11,757 nt of DNA from CAYYSY01 sp964474355 (GCA_964474355.1 CAYYSY010000184.1:1-11757), one strand, 5' to 3'; shown: positions 4,926 to 11,757, counted from the first letter of the stretch. Made by a program: numbers and translations. Notes: generated by a model not told the origin, from the letters alone.

Positions 4926-6640
4926 GCGGAGGCGGCTCCTCGGCTTCCTCGAAGCACGCGGCCCGGGAGCGGCCCTGCGGCGTCGACGGCGTCGTGGCCC
5001 TGCTCGCGCAGCACCGTGCCGTTCACGATGACCGCTTCGATGCCGAACGCCTCGCTCACGAGTCGGTCGCCGCCGGCCGGCTGGTCGTACACCCTCGAGA
5101 GGGGCGAACAGCCTACGGTCTCGGGATCGAAGATCGTGAGATCGGCCGCCAGGCCCTCCGCCAGGCGCCCGCGATCGTCGAGCCCGAAGACCTCGGCTGC
5201 GCGCCCGGTCAGCAGATGGATCGCGTGCTCGAGCGTCACGTCGCCGCGGTCGCGCACCCAGTGGCCGAGCAGGTGGGTGGGCGCGCAGGCGTCGCAGAGC
5301 TGGCTCGCGTGGGCGCCGGCGTCCGAGAGGCCCAGCATCACGTCGGGGTGGTTCAGGAGCTTCGCGACGATGTCCTCGTCGGTGTTCATCGCGGCGATGC
5401 GGAAGCGCGCGTCGAGGTCGGTCTCGAGCGCGATGTCGAACACGAGGTCGACCGGGTGCACGCCGCGCTCGGCGGCGACCTCGGCGACGTTGCGCTCGTC
5501 CAAGGACGGTTCACCGGGATGCTCGGAGATGACCGTCTGGTCCCAGCGCCCCGCGATACCGCCGCCGTTGCCGCGCTCCTTGAACGCCTCGCGGAACGCG
5601 GGGTCGGCGTAGATCGCCTTCTTCTCCGCGAGGGTCGTCGCCTCGGAGATCGGCTTGAACAGCGACATGCTCTCGAACGGGAAGGGCTTGGTCCACTGGA
5701 ACTCGAAGAGCAGCGGGCGGCACGACACCTGGGGAATGACCGGGACGCCCTCGGCCGCGAGCTTCTCGGTCTCGCCGAGCACGAAGTCCTCGCCGCCCGG
5801 CCCGAGCATGCCGGCGAGCAGCGCCGTCCAGCTGATGGGACGACCGATGCGGCGCTGGATCTCGGCCATCTCCTTCACGAAGAAGCCCGCGCCGATCGTC
5901 GCCTGCAGCACGCCGTGGCCCGCGTCGCCGAGGGCGTCGGCGATCGCGTCGATTTCGCTCGGCGCCGACGCGCGGCTCGGGACCGGGCGGCCGGCGTAGC
6001 CGGCATGGGTCGGCGACTTCGACGTCGCGATGCCGATGGCGCCCGCGTCGAGCGCCTCCTTCGCGATGCGCTTCATCGCGGCGACCTCTTCGTCGGTGGC
6101 CTCGCGCTCGGTCGACTCTTCGCCCATCACGTACATGCGAAGCGGCGTGTGGCCGATCATCGCCGCCACGTTGATCGCGACACCTCTTTGCTCGACCGCA
6201 TCCAGGTACTCGGGAAACGTCTCGAATGCCCACTCGTCGCCGAGCCCGGCGCGCATGTCGTCGAGCGACATGCCCTCGACGTTCTCGAGCGTGCGCAGGA
6301 TGAGGTCGCGATGCTCGGGCCGCGTCGGCGCGGCACCGAAGCCGCAGTTGCCCATCACGACCGACGTCACGCCGTGCCACGGCGAGATCGTGAGCATGCG
6401 ATCCCAGAGCACCTGCAGGTCGTAGTGGGTGTGGATGTCGATGAAGCCCGGAGCGACGACCTTGCCCGTCGCATCGATCGTACGCGCGGCGTCGCGGGGC
6501 AGGCTGCCGGGCTCACCGATCGCGGCGATGCGGCCGTCGCGCACGCCGATCTCGCCGGGCGTAGCCGCGGCGCCGGTGCCGTCGACGAGCGTGCCACCGG
6601 TGATGAGGAGGTCGAAGGGGGTGTCGGAGGGAGAGGGCAT
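4922..6640 (-). CDS. Amidohydrolase of the N-acyl-D-amino-acid deacylase (D-aminoacylase) superfamily
   Basis: A 572-residue protein from the ATG at 6640 (GGAG 7 nt upstream at 6648-6651). It has the small N-terminal beta-sandwich opening FDLLITGGTLVDGTG. The metal motif GFIDIHTHYD has His70 and His72, GNCG holds Cys99 (the metal-bridging Cys in D-aminoacylases), and SDAGAH contains the catalytic Asp440. The closing segment GLAADLTIFDP is typical of amidohydrolases. The second pair of metal His is not obvious by eye. Around 211-255 the sequence reads THAGYAGRPVPSRAS then GVLQATIG, a layout I associate with a ~570-residue uncharacterised subgroup of COG3653 rather than with classical D-aminoacylases of about 480 residues. 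Predicted activity is hydrolysis of an N-acyl amino acid or similar amide; the substrate is uncertain. It is first in a two-gene unit with the DUF1295 gene. No signal peptide, so cytosolic. Confidence 0.85.
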   Translation of the reverse strand: MPSPSDTPFDLLITGGTLVDGTGAAATPGEIGVRDGRIAAIGEPGSLPRDAARTIDATGKVVAPGFIDIHTHYDLQVLWDRMLTISPWHGVTSVVMGNCGFGAAPTRPEHRDLILRTLENVEGMSLDDMRAGLGDEWAFETFPEYLDAVEQRGVAINVAAMIGHTPLRMYVMGEESTEREATDEEVAAMKRIAKEALDAGAIGIATSKSPTHAGYAGRPVPSRASAPSEIDAIADALGDAGHGVLQATIGAGFFVKEMAEIQRRIGRPISWTALLAGMLGPGGEDFVLGETEKLAAEGVPVIPQVSCRPLLFEFQWTKPFPFESMSLFKPISEATTLAEKKAIYADPAFREAFKERGNGGGIAGRWDQTVISEHPGEPSLDERNVAEVAAERGVHPVDLVFDIALETDLDARFRIAAMNTDEDIVAKLLNHPDVMLGLSDAGAHASQLCDACAPTHLLGHWVRDRGDVTLEHAIHLLTGRAAEVFGLDDRGRLAEGLAADLTIFDPETVGCSPLSRVYDQPAGGDRLVSEAFGIEAVIVNGTVLREQGHDAVDAAGPLPGRVLRGSRGAASA

Positions 6641-6792
6641 GGGCTGGCTCCGGATGTCGCTTCGCGTCGAGCGATGCGGGGGGCGGAACGCATCCGCGAG
6701 GACGAGCGGATCCATCGAGCCTACCCGATCCGGCATGCGCCTGGCACGACGATGATCCGACGCGATGGCCGTCCGCATCGAGTCGGGTGGGC

Positions 6793-6798
6793 TACAAC
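6793..6798 (+). promoter_or_regulatory. Possible -10 box (TACAAC) for the second alpha/beta hydrolase
   Basis: TACAAC stands out in a GC-rich divergent intergenic region. It would place transcription start near 6805, giving a leader of about 29 nt containing the GGAG at 6825-6828. No -35 match is visible 16-18 bp upstream. Confidence 0.25.
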
Positions 6799-6833
6799 CC
6801 GGGGGCCGCGCCCGCGTCCGATCCGGAGCCCTC

Positions 6834-7730
6834 ATGTCCACCCGCCCCGCCGCCCCCCGCTGGTTCCTCGAAGCCATCAACTCGCCGTATCAGCGCAGCC
6901 AGGTCGAGGTCGAGGGCTGTGAGGTCAACTACCTGCGCTGGGGCGACGCGAGCAAGCCCGGCGTGATCCTGATCCATGGCGGTGCCGCCCACGCGCACTG
7001 GTGGTCGTTCATCGCGCCTCAGCTGGCGCGCAACCACCACGTCGTCGCGCTCGACCTCTCCGGCCACGGGGACAGCGGCAAGCGCGAGCAGTACGAGCGC
7101 GAGACCTGGGCCGACGAGGTGATGGCCGTCGCCGCCGATGCGGGCATCGTCGGCGCACCCGTGCTGGTCGGGCACAGCATGGGCGGCTTCGTCGCGATGA
7201 CGACCGCAGTGCAGTACGGCGACCGGCTCGCGGGCGCGATGATGCTCGACTCGCCGGTCTCGCGGCCCGACCCCGAGAGCGAGGAGGGCTCGCGCGGCAA
7301 GGCGTTCCGCAACCCGAAGACGTACCCGACGCCCGAGGAGGCGCTCGCCCGCTTCCGCCTCGTGCCCGAGCAGCCTTGCGCCAACGACTTCATCGTCGAC
7401 TACATCGCACGCACGTCGATGGTCGAGGTCGAGGGCGGATGGACCTGGAAATTCGACCCGAGGATCTTCCGCAACATCCGCCCGCGCGCGAGTCACGAGA
7501 TCCTCCCGAACGTGGGCTGTCGCATCGCGGTGTTCCGCGCCGAGTACGGGCTCGTGTCGCCCGAGACGAGCGACTACATGTACGAGCTGCTCGGCCGGAG
7601 CGCGCCGGTGATCGAGATTCCGGACGCATATCACCACCTGATGCTCGATCAGCCCCTTGCGCTGATCACGGGGCTACGTGCCGTGCTCGAGGACTGGGAG
7701 CACACGGTCCCGCGGAAGCCGCGGGCTTAG
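6834..7730 (+). CDS. Alpha/beta-fold hydrolase
   Basis: A 298-residue hydrolase from the ATG at 6834 (GGAG at 6825-6828, 5-nt spacing). The fold markers are in order: VILIHGGAAHAHWW (44-57, oxyanion region), VVALDLSGHGDSG (70-82), and the nucleophile elbow GHSMGG with Ser115. The probable His is 267 in DAYHHLMLDQP. The usual Asp after strand 7 is not present; at that place stands FRAEYGLVS with Glu237, the probable acid, as in some epoxide-hydrolase/dehalogenase-like subfamilies. A cap domain occupies about residues 142-215. The Trp pair after the HGG segment (WW 56-57) resembles cap-bearing hydrolases acting on hydrophobic esters or epoxides, but no substrate can be assigned. It shares no close sequence with the hydrolase at 929-1777 beyond the fold. 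It is divergent from the amidohydrolase/DUF1295 unit across a 193-bp gap. Confidence 0.85.
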   Translation: MSTRPAAPRWFLEAINSPYQRSQVEVEGCEVNYLRWGDASKPGVILIHGGAAHAHWWSFIAPQLARNHHVVALDLSGHGDSGKREQYERETWADEVMAVAADAGIVGAPVLVGHSMGGFVAMTTAVQYGDRLAGAMMLDSPVSRPDPESEEGSRGKAFRNPKTYPTPEEALARFRLVPEQPCANDFIVDYIARTSMVEVEGGWTWKFDPRIFRNIRPRASHEILPNVGCRIAVFRAEYGLVSPETSDYMYELLGRSAPVIEIPDAYHHLMLDQPLALITGLRAVLEDWEHTVPRKPRA

Positions 7731-7816
7731 CCCCCCTCCCTCCCGCCGGCGCCAAGTGCGGCGGAATGCTGCCGTGGCCGCCGGGTTCGTGCTCCGGCCG
7801 CCAGGCCAACAGAGGG

Positions 7817-7844
7817 TCAAGAATTCAAGTCGGAAATCCGATTG
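7817..7844 (+). promoter_or_regulatory. Candidate sigma-28 (FliA)-type promoter
   Basis: TCAAG (7817-7821), a 15-bp spacer and TCCGATTG (7837-7844) resemble the flagellar sigma-28 form TCAAG-N15-GCCGATAA, with CCGAT matched. The local drop in GC fits a promoter. Transcription would begin just after 7850, leaving a leader of about 30 nt with GAGG (7872-7875) before the ATG at 7884. Match made by eye. Confidence 0.4.
7830..7841. promoter_or_regulatory. Palindrome TCGGA-AA-TCCGA overlapping the promoter
   Basis: A perfect 5-bp inverted repeat with a 2-bp centre covers the spacer end and the -10 element of the candidate sigma-28 promoter. A dimeric regulator binding here would compete with RNA polymerase. 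The repeat also makes the promoter match less independent, because the CCGA of the -10 is part of the palindrome. Confidence 0.3.
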
Positions 7845-7883
7845 AGGGTCCTCGCAGTGCACTCTCTGCTCGAGGCCTCGGAC

Positions 7884-8777
7884 ATGACCACCGTTCTCAT
7901 CATCGACGACGACCGGGCCATCCACCGGACCGTCGCGCTCCAGCTCGCTGCGGACGGTCTGAAGGTGCTGAGTGCCCACGAGCCCTTCGAGGGCATCCGG
8001 ATCGCGAGCGACGAGCAGCCGGATCTGATCCTCCTCGACATGAACCTTCCCGGCATGGACGGCTTGAAGGTCTGCCGCCACCTGAGACAGAAGGAGGTGA
8101 CGCGCGACGTCCCGATCCTCTTCTTCACGGTGGCCGACAACGCCGGCCACGTCGCCCGCGCGCTCGAGATCGGCGCCAACGACTACATCCGCAAGCCCGT
8201 CGAGCCGCTCGAGCTGCGCGCGCGAGTGCGGGCGAGCCTGCGGACGAAGCGGATGGTCGACCTGCTCCGCGTGCAGGCTCGCATCGATGCGCTCACCGGC
8301 TTGAAGAACCGCGCCGCGCTGGACGACGCGCTGCTCGCGGCGATCGCGGCATGGGACCGCATGGGCGCACCGCTCTCGCTACTCATGCTCGACATCGATC
8401 ACTTCAAGCAGGTCAACGACTCGCTCGGCCACGGCATCGGCGACGACGTGCTGCGCCGCCTGGGCGAGGTGATCGGCTCGACCTGCCGCCCGTACGACTC
8501 GGCCGCACGATTCGGCGGCGACGAGTTCGCCGTGATCTTCGGCCAGACGGGCTCCGAGCAGGCCCCGCTCGCCGCGAGACGACTGATGGAGGCCATCGAC
8601 GAGGCCGGCATCGCGGTCGCAGGTGGGCACGGCAAGGTGACCGTCAGCGCCGGCCTGGTCTCGAGCGATGACCTGCCCGAACGCCCCAATCCGGCCGAAG
8701 TGGTGAAGGCCGCGGACGAGGCGCTCTACGAGGCCAAGGCCCAGGGTCGGAACCGGCTCGTCATCAAGGACGAATAG
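7884..8777 (+). CDS. Receiver-GGDEF response regulator, diguanylate cyclase (PleD-type output)
   Basis: A 297-residue protein with an N-terminal CheY-like receiver (about 1-120) and a C-terminal GGDEF domain (about 133-295). Receiver landmarks: acidic pocket DDD (8-10), phospho-acceptor Asp52 (LLDMNLPGMDG), Thr82 and Lys104 (KP). In the cyclase, IDALTGLKNR (134-143) opens the domain, the active-site signature GGDEF is intact at 211-215, and the inhibitory I-site RPYD (202-205) lies exactly five residues upstream. It therefore should make cyclic di-GMP from two GTP on phosphorylation and be product-inhibited. The ATG at 7884 is preferred (GAGG 8 nt upstream; MTTVLIIDDD is a standard receiver start). 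Upstream in-frame GTG (7857) and TTG (7842) exist, but the latter falls inside the candidate promoter. No histidine kinase is adjacent, so it is an orphan regulator. It converges on the acyl-CoA ligase. Confidence 0.93.
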   Translation: MTTVLIIDDDRAIHRTVALQLAADGLKVLSAHEPFEGIRIASDEQPDLILLDMNLPGMDGLKVCRHLRQKEVTRDVPILFFTVADNAGHVARALEIGANDYIRKPVEPLELRARVRASLRTKRMVDLLRVQARIDALTGLKNRAALDDALLAAIAAWDRMGAPLSLLMLDIDHFKQVNDSLGHGIGDDVLRRLGEVIGSTCRPYDSAARFGGDEFAVIFGQTGSEQAPLAARRLMEAIDEAGIAVAGGHGKVTVSAGLVSSDDLPERPNPAEVVKAADEALYEAKAQGRNRLVIKDE

Positions 8778-8858
8778 GACCTGTTCGGCCCGAACTCGGA
8801 CCCGACCCAGCCCGCGAGGGCGGCGTCCATACCCGGATTCGACGAACAGAAGCGAAGT

Positions 8859-8882
8859 GTGCCCCGCAGCCGCTCCGGGCAC
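8859..8882. terminator. Weak hairpin in the convergent intergenic gap
   Basis: GTGCCC (8859-8864) pairs with GGGCAC (8877-8882) across a 12-nt loop, between the convergent stops at 8777 and 8925. There is no T-tract on either strand. Nothing else coding or structural is visible in the 147-bp gap. Confidence 0.2.
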
Positions 8883-8924
8883 CTGGCAACCGGCACGCGC
8901 TCGACTGCGGGCACGGGGCTCCGC

Positions 8925-10514
8925 CTAATTGACGCGCTTCTCGACCCCCGCCCAGTACCGTTCTCGCAGCTTGAATTTTTGCAGCTTGCCCGTGGCAGTG
9001 CGCGGCAGCTCATCGACCAGCTCGATGCTAGTCGGTCGCTTGAACCCGGCGAGGTTCTCCTTGCAGAACGCCATCAGCGACTCGACCGTCTCCGAAGACC
9101 CTTCCTTCAGCACGATGAGCGCCTTCGGCGTCTCTCCCCATTTCTCGTGCGGGACGCCGATCACGGCGCATTCGAGCACGTCCTTGTTCTGGAAGAGCGC
9201 GTCCTCGATCTCGGGTGACGAGATGTTCTCACCGCCCGAGATGATCACGTCCTTCTTTCGGTCGACGATGAAGATGGTCTCGTGCTCGTCCCACACGCCG
9301 AGGTCGCCGGTGTGGAACCAGCCGTCGATGATCGCGGCGTCGGTCTGCTCGGGCTGCTCGTAGTAGCCCTTGAACACCACATTCGAGCGCGCGCAGACCT
9401 CACCCTGGGTCTGGCCGTCCTTGGGGACGGGCCGGTTGTTTTCGTCGAAGACGCCCATGCGTACGCCGATCACCGGTACGCCGGCGCTGGCGCGCCGGGT
9501 CCAGTCCTCGGCGTCCGTGTTGTGATCGGGGTGGTTGACGGTGAGGATCGGCGTCGTCTCGGTCAGCCCGTAGATCTCGATGAAGCTCCAGCCGAGCTCC
9601 TTCTCGAGCCGCTCGATGAACGCCGCGGGGGGCGGCGCGCCAGCGACGGTGAAGCGCGGCTTCGTCGTGATCTCGTGCTTCGCGGCGTCTTCGTAGTCGA
9701 GGATCGTGCGGAGCACGGCGGGCGCCATGCAGGCGAACGTCACCTTCTCACGCTCGATCAGCTCGTAGATCCGCTGCCCGTCGATCGCGCGCAGGACCAC
9801 GTGGGTGCCGCCGACACCGGTCAGCGCATACACCCCGCCCCAGCCGTTGCAGTGGAACATCGGCAGCGTCCACAGCTCGTTGTCTTCGTGGCCCAGCCGC
9901 AGGTGGACGCAGAAGTGCAGGGCGTTCAGGTAGCAGTTGCGGTGCGTGAGCATCACGCCCTTGGGCCGCGCGGTCGTGCCCGACGTGTAGTTGATCGAGA
10001 CGACGTCGTTCTCGTTGCGGGGGACCTCGCGCGGGGGCTTCGGGTCTTCGTCGGCGATCAGCTCGTTCCAGTCGGTCCAGCCCTCGGGTGTCTCGCCCTC
10101 GTGGGGGAGGCCGTTCTTCGCGACGATCCAGTGCTCGACCTGCGTGAGCTGCGGGCGGATCTCGTCGACGACCTTCGTGTACTCCCAGTCGACGAGCACG
10201 GCGCGGACGCCCGCGTGATTCAGGATGTACTCGTGATCCGCCGCCACCAGCCGGTAGTTGAGCGGCACGAGGATGATGCCGACCTGGGCCGTGGCGTAAA
10301 AGCTCTCGAGGAAGAAGTGCGAGTTTGGGCTCAGGATGCAGACCCGGTCGCCGGGCTCGATGCCAGCCGCGAGCAGCGCTCGTGAGAGCTGATCGACCCG
10401 CGCCTGCAGCTCGCGGTACGTGAGCCTCAGGTCGCCGTCGACCACGGCGGTCTTGTCCGCGTAGACGGTGGACGCACGTCGCAGGAAATCATCGACCAGC
10501 AGCGGGACTTCCAC
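8925..10514 (-). CDS. AMP-forming acyl-CoA ligase (fatty-acid-CoA ligase-like)
   Basis: A 529-residue adenylate-forming enzyme with the core motifs intact. These are A3, INYTSGTTARPKGVMLTH (174-191); PMFHCNGW (218-225); A4/A5, AGAPPP (291-296) then YGLTETTP (315-322); A7/A8, GWFHTGDLGVWDE (398-410) with VDRKKDVIISGGENISSPEIE (417-437); and A10, PRTATGK with catalytic Lys510. It converts a carboxylic acid, ATP and CoA to acyl-CoA, AMP and PPi in the cytosol. The FHCNGW segment and GVPHEKWGETPKA (453-465) recall plant acyl-activating enzymes and bacterial medium/long-chain ligases, including DmdB-like methylmercaptopropionate-CoA ligases, so chain length is uncertain. The length fits the family (about 510-560). 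The start is GTG at 10514 with a purine-rich AAGGGAG ending 5 nt upstream. It is divergent from the clpP-like gene and convergent with the cyclase gene. Confidence 0.93.
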   Translation of the reverse strand: MEVPLLVDDFLRRASTVYADKTAVVDGDLRLTYRELQARVDQLSRALLAAGIEPGDRVCILSPNSHFFLESFYATAQVGIILVPLNYRLVAADHEYILNHAGVRAVLVDWEYTKVVDEIRPQLTQVEHWIVAKNGLPHEGETPEGWTDWNELIADEDPKPPREVPRNENDVVSINYTSGTTARPKGVMLTHRNCYLNALHFCVHLRLGHEDNELWTLPMFHCNGWGGVYALTGVGGTHVVLRAIDGQRIYELIEREKVTFACMAPAVLRTILDYEDAAKHEITTKPRFTVAGAPPPAAFIERLEKELGWSFIEIYGLTETTPILTVNHPDHNTDAEDWTRRASAGVPVIGVRMGVFDENNRPVPKDGQTQGEVCARSNVVFKGYYEQPEQTDAAIIDGWFHTGDLGVWDEHETIFIVDRKKDVIISGGENISSPEIEDALFQNKDVLECAVIGVPHEKWGETPKALIVLKEGSSETVESLMAFCKENLAGFKRPTSIELVDELPRTATGKLQKFKLRERYWAGVEKRVN

Positions 10515-10558
10515 TTTCTCTCCCTTCGGTGTCCTCGGCCCGCAACGGCACGGCGGGT

Positions 10559-10580
10559 GGGCGGGTCATTGTATCCGCCC
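10559..10580 (-). promoter_or_regulatory. -10 box inside an inverted repeat, promoter/operator of the acyl-CoA ligase
   Basis: On the minus strand TACAAT (10573 to 10568) is a near-consensus -10 and would start transcription about 47 nt before the GTG at 10514. It sits between the arms GGGCGG (10559-10564) and CCGCCC (10575-10580), a perfect 6-bp inverted repeat with a 10-bp centre. Binding there would block the promoter. No good -35 is visible. The regulator is unknown; TetR-type repressors often control such ligases, but that is only family knowledge. Confidence 0.4.
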
Positions 10581-10625
10581 GGGCGCGAGTCGCAGGCCCG
10601 GCCTGTCTCCGCGCGCCCGCGCTGC

Positions 10626-10631
10626 TAACGT
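10626..10631 (+). promoter_or_regulatory. Possible -10 box (TAACGT) for the clpP-like gene
   Basis: TAACGT is the best -10-like hexamer on the plus strand of this divergent region, about 94 nt upstream of the ATG at 10725. It is unsupported by a clear -35. Confidence 0.2.
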
Positions 10632-10724
10632 CGCCGTCCGCGTGATCGCCGTGCCTTTCGGGCGCACCCGGGTCGCGTGTGGCGCGCGCCGGCGCACGAT
10701 CGCTCGAGCGAGGAGACCGACCCG

Positions 10725-11327
10725 ATGGACCGACGACCCCTGCACCAGATGGCCGATGCCGAAGACGGCGACCGTCCGGCCCCCGCCGATCCCCTGATCT
10801 CGCGCATGCTCGCGACCCGCACGGTGCTCGTGTCGGGCGAGGTCGACGAGAAGCTCGCAGAGCGCGTGATGGGTCAGGTGCTCGTGCTCGACGCCGAGAA
10901 CCACGATCCGATCCGCGTGATCGTCACCAGTCAGGGTGGCCACGTCGACTCGGGCTTCGCGATCCACGATGTGCTGCGCTACGTCGCCTCGCCGATCCGG
11001 ACGATCGGCGCCGGCTGGGTGGCGAGCATCGGCGTGCCGATCCTCCTTTCGGCGCCGAAGGAGCATCGCTACTCGCTGCCGAACACGCGCTTCCTGCTCC
11101 ACCAGCCCTCGGGTGGCGCGGGTGGGCAGGCGTCCGACATCCGCATCGCGGCGGAGGAGATCCTCAAGCTGCGCGAGCGCATCAATCAGCTGATCGCGAG
11201 CGAGACCGGACAGGACGTCGAGCGGGTCGGGAGCGACAGCGACCGCAACTTCTGGATGGATGCGGCCCAGGCGGTCGAGTACGGCCTCGTGAGCCGCGTC
11301 GTCGCGAGCGCGAACGAGATCGACTGA
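10725..11327 (+). CDS. ClpP-family protease subunit homologue with Asp-to-Asn at the triad
   Basis: A 200-residue ClpP homologue from the ATG at 10725 (AGGAG at 10711-10715, 9-nt spacing). The head-domain motifs are present: VTSQGGHVDSGFAIHDVL (67-84), replacing the usual NSPGG; the nucleophile Ser101 in GWVASIGVPILL; and His126 in FLLHQPSGGAGGQASDIRI. By alignment with Escherichia coli ClpP (ERDRFLSAPEAVEYGLVD), the segment SDRNFWMDAAQAVEYGLVS places Asn175 where the catalytic Asp stands. The N-terminus before residue ~23 is polar and unlike the axial-loop sequence of standard ClpP. It may be a ClpP2-like paralogue, a regulatory ClpR-like subunit, or an active enzyme that tolerates Asn. No ClpX or ClpA gene is adjacent. 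Expected to be cytosolic and to form heptameric rings with itself or another ClpP. Confidence 0.88.
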   Translation: MDRRPLHQMADAEDGDRPAPADPLISRMLATRTVLVSGEVDEKLAERVMGQVLVLDAENHDPIRVIVTSQGGHVDSGFAIHDVLRYVASPIRTIGAGWVASIGVPILLSAPKEHRYSLPNTRFLLHQPSGGAGGQASDIRIAAEEILKLRERINQLIASETGQDVERVGSDSDRNFWMDAAQAVEYGLVSRVVASANEID

Positions 11328-11343
11328 GCGCGGGCGCGCGCCG

Positions 11344-11757
11344 TCAGCGCAGCGCCCGCTGCCGCCGCCGCCGCGCGTGCAGTGCGGCCACCGTCGCCAG
11401 GCTCGCCGCCGCCGCGAACGACCCCGCCGGCTCGGGGATCCAGATCGTCACGAGCTTCGACGTGCAGTTGTTCGACTCGTCGGCCTCGAAGACGGCGCCG
11501 GGCTCGTCGGCGCACGCCCCCCAGTAGAACTCGCCGGTCTCCGGCCCGCCGACGTCGAGCAGGCCGTCGGGCACCTCTGCGCGAACGTCGAGGCACGCCG
11601 CTTCGCCACCGGCCGGCGCGCCGGGCGCGCGACAGCCGCCGACTCGGGTGTCCACCGCGGGATCGACGTCGGCGTCTGCCGACAGGTACAGGGTCAGCTG
11701 CACGGCCGGCGCATCGCCGGCGCCGAGGTTGTCTACGTCGAGGCGCACGGTCGTCGT
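11344..11757 (-). CDS. CARDB-domain surface protein with PEP-CTERM anchor, C-terminal part (cut by window edge)
   Basis: The frame is open from the window edge to a TGA at 11344, giving 137 residues of the C-terminus. It first shows a CARDB-type adhesion module: VRLDVDNLGAGDAP, then LTLYLSADADVDPAVDTRVG, and at the end GEFYWGACADEPG and FEADESNNC, the family's 'vxExdEsNN' signature. Cys residues in the loop (GGCRAPG; AACLDV) and in the ACAD and NNC segments may form disulfides. The protein ends with a PEP-CTERM sorting signal: PEPAGS, a hydrophobic helix FAAAASLATVAALHA, and an Arg-rich tail. Such proteins are exported and processed by an exosortase at the cell envelope. No exosortase gene is in the window. 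Its stop lies 16 nt from that of the clpP-like gene. Confidence 0.85.
   Translation of the reverse strand, partial: TTTVRLDVDNLGAGDAPAVQLTLYLSADADVDPAVDTRVGGCRAPGAPAGGEAACLDVRAEVPDGLLDVGGPETGEFYWGACADEPGAVFEADESNNCTSKLVTIWIPEPAGSFAAAASLATVAALHARRRRQRALR

Noticed and set aside
6742..6756. Sigma-54-like TGGCACG
   Set aside because: The -24-like TGGCACG is present but the -12 position reads TGAT instead of TTGC, and no enhancer-binding regulator is nearby.
4856..6922. 688-codon open frame on the plus strand
   Set aside because: It lies antisense to the whole amidohydrolase gene and reads as Arg/Ala/Asp/Val-rich sequence without domains. Such frames arise opposite GC-rich genes with strong third-position bias.
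7711..7728. Terminator at the end of the second alpha/beta hydrolase (AAGCC-GCG-GGCTT)
   Set aside because: The 5-bp hairpin lies inside the coding sequence just before the stop and is not followed by a T-tract.
7001..8671. 556-codon open frame on the plus strand spanning two genes
   Set aside because: It is an alternative frame through the second alpha/beta hydrolase and the diguanylate cyclase, both with intact catalytic motifs. It is strongly Arg/Pro/Ala-biased.
9282..10385. 367-codon open frame on the plus strand
   Set aside because: It is antisense to the acyl-CoA ligase, whose motifs are complete; low-complexity composition and no ribosome site.

Overview
This is a GC-rich (roughly two-thirds G+C by eye), gene-dense bacterial window with long spurious antisense frames. 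The gene mix is a fatty-acyl-CoA ligase, two alpha/beta hydrolases, a DUF1295 reductase-like membrane protein, a PleD-type diguanylate cyclase, an orphan ClpP homologue and a PEP-CTERM-anchored CARDB protein. It suggests an environmental Gram-negative with an exosortase system, such as a lineage of the former Deltaproteobacteria (Myxococcota, Binatota or similar). That placement is inference; no RNA gene or phylogenetic marker is present.

Layout: the 5' edge cuts a small membrane-anchored PH-like protein (1-237, minus), which is divergent from a GcvR-like double-ACT protein (372-896, plus). That gene converges on an alpha/beta hydrolase (929-1777, minus). A divergent Lgt-like membrane protein (1969-2778, plus) overlaps tail-to-tail by 199 bp with an exported protein of unknown function (2580-3434, minus). 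The interval 3435-3673 holds a nested inverted repeat and a 23-bp tandem repeat whose last full copy supplies a -35-like box for a TerB-like gene (3674-4003, plus).

An amidohydrolase of the D-aminoacylase superfamily (4922-6640, minus) and a DUF1295 membrane protein (4005-4925, minus) form a translationally coupled pair with a 4-bp stop/start overlap. A second alpha/beta hydrolase (6834-7730, plus) diverges from them. Next is a receiver-GGDEF diguanylate cyclase (7884-8777, plus) preceded by a sigma-28-like promoter. It converges on an acyl-CoA ligase (8925-10514, minus), whose -10 box lies inside an inverted repeat. A ClpP-family protein (10725-11327, plus) is divergent from the ligase and appears to carry Asn in place of the catalytic Asp. 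The 3' edge cuts the C-terminal part of a CARDB/PEP-CTERM surface protein (11344-11757, minus).

The genes do not form one evident system. The ligase, DUF1295 protein, amidohydrolase and hydrolases are compatible with lipid, amide or xenobiotic metabolism. The diguanylate cyclase is a stand-alone response regulator with no histidine kinase nearby. I see no mobile element, CRISPR array, tRNA or defence locus. The points worth a second look are the substituted ClpP-like protein, the divergent Lgt-like protein with its antisense tail, and the repeat- and palindrome-associated promoters.
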